A stretch of DNA of 52,131 nt from Sediminimonas qiaohouensis DSM 21189 (GTDB lineage Bacteria > Pseudomonadota > Alphaproteobacteria > Rhodobacterales > Rhodobacteraceae), in the NCBI RefSeq assembly GCF_000423645.1, contig NZ_AUIJ01000018.1, positions 1-52,131 on the forward strand, written 5' to 3'. Of this stretch, positions 51,773 to 52,131 are shown piece after piece. Both the position numbers and the translations under genes were made by a program. The notes beneath the pieces were generated by a model. That model made no database searches. It was given only the letters and a program-made list of their open reading frames with translations, and was not told the origin of the DNA. How positions within the stretch are numbered: position 1 is the first letter of the stretch; the number at the start of each line of letters is the position of its first letter.

Positions 51773-52131
51773 GGCTCTGTTGCACAAAGCGCGTGAGGGA
51801 TTCATGTCGCGAATCCAGTGTGGTAGCTGGGCGACATGAGCAGACCCACACCCCCAACCTACAAGACCAGGAACTGGCCGGCCTATAACGAAGCGCTCAA
51901 GCGCCGTGGCTCGCTGACAGTCTGGTTTGACCCGGAGATGATCTGGGAGGCTGCGCCGACCGGGAAGCGCGGGCGGCAGCAGACCTACAGCGACACCGCT
52001 ATCCAGACATGCTTGACGATGAAAGTGTTGTTCGGCATGGCGCTACGCCAGACCACAGGCTTCGTCGAGAGCCTGCTGCATTTGGTCGACCTGGACTGGC
52101 AGGTGCCCGACTTCAGCACGCTGTCGCGCCG
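51773..52131 (+). mobile_element. Left end of an IS5-family insertion sequence
   Basis: GGCTCTGTTGCACAAAGCG at 51773 is a typical left terminal repeat of IS5-group elements in Alphaproteobacteria and is followed 63 bp later by the transposase start. The element continues past the window edge, so the target duplication cannot be checked. Confidence 0.8.
51836..52131 (+). CDS. IS5-family transposase, N-terminal part
   Basis: Starts ATG at 51836 and stays open to the right edge (98 codons). The sequence opens MSRPTPPTYKTRNWPAYNEA and continues with LTVWFDPEMIWEAAPTGKRGR and a LVDLDWQVPDFSTLSRR segment, the standard N-terminal region of IS5-family DDE transposases in Rhodobacterales. The catalytic residues lie beyond the window. 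Confidence 0.93.
   Translation, partial: MSRPTPPTYKTRNWPAYNEALKRRGSLTVWFDPEMIWEAAPTGKRGRQQTYSDTAIQTCLTMKVLFGMALRQTTGFVESLLHLVDLDWQVPDFSTLSR

Overview
The window reads as a GC-rich chromosomal segment of an alphaproteobacterium of the Rhodobacterales (Roseobacter/Rhodobacter group). I infer this from HisZ-dependent short HisG, the mraZ-rsmH-ftsL-ftsI-murE-murF-mraY order, DUF3572, DUF983 and DUF2061 proteins, and a DUF1127 gene followed by CCUCCUCCC hairpins. That last locus is known as ccaF1-CcsR1-4 in Rhodobacter sphaeroides. The genus cannot be fixed from sequence alone. Both edges lie inside insertion sequences: the end of an IS256-family transposase on the left and the start of an IS5-family element on the right.

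Layout. 1-600: IS256 remnant that cuts into a small leftward gene whose AT-rich promoter region carries a 20-bp palindrome. 599-4553: leftward hisS-hisZ-hisG-PAP2 phosphatase. 4736-12411: leftward division and cell wall (dcw) genes mraZ to mraY; murD, ftsW and murG do not follow mraY here. 13102-16245: ExoD-like membrane protein and a DEAD-box RNA helicase with a long basic tail. 16250-18015: Mrp-type ATPase, divergent from the DUF1127 gene and its four anti-Shine-Dalgarno hairpins. 18279-18875: a cobalamin riboswitch in front of an unrecognised 87-residue gene. 18955-24726: UvrD helicase, an LldD-like alpha-hydroxy-acid dehydrogenase overlapping two small cytochromes c, a thioesterase and a DUF606 transporter. 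25249-25509: a cold-shock protein with a strong terminator.

25821-35350: HAD phosphatase, MarR regulator, DUF3572, a two-receiver GGDEF protein, a sigma/putative anti-sigma/metal-sensor/EF-hand group, DUF983, NUDIX, an EamA transporter, a desaturase with DUF2061, and an XRE regulator. 35351-39426: carnitine catabolism (dehydrogenase-thioesterase fusion, BKACE enzyme, aldo/keto reductase). 39519-46312: DsrE-like protein, MFS transporter, MetG, a Sel1-repeat protein and a HAD-UbiA fusion. 46434-50780: three exported or anchored proteins, one with a formylglycine-generating-enzyme fold and one resembling phosphodiester glycosidases. 51293-51580: a small coiled-coil protein. No rRNA, tRNA or CRISPR was seen.

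Most notable: (i) the ccaF1-CcsR-type locus, whose pyrimidine-rich loops match the Shine-Dalgarno complement of several genes here, one over 13 nt; (ii) an orphan small gene under a B12 riboswitch; (iii) a roughly 165-193 bp intergenic repeat present three times, one copy with 18-bp perfect inverted repeats; (iv) a compositional mosaic confined to the insertion domain of hisS; (v) an uncharacterised secreted protein cluster near the right end.
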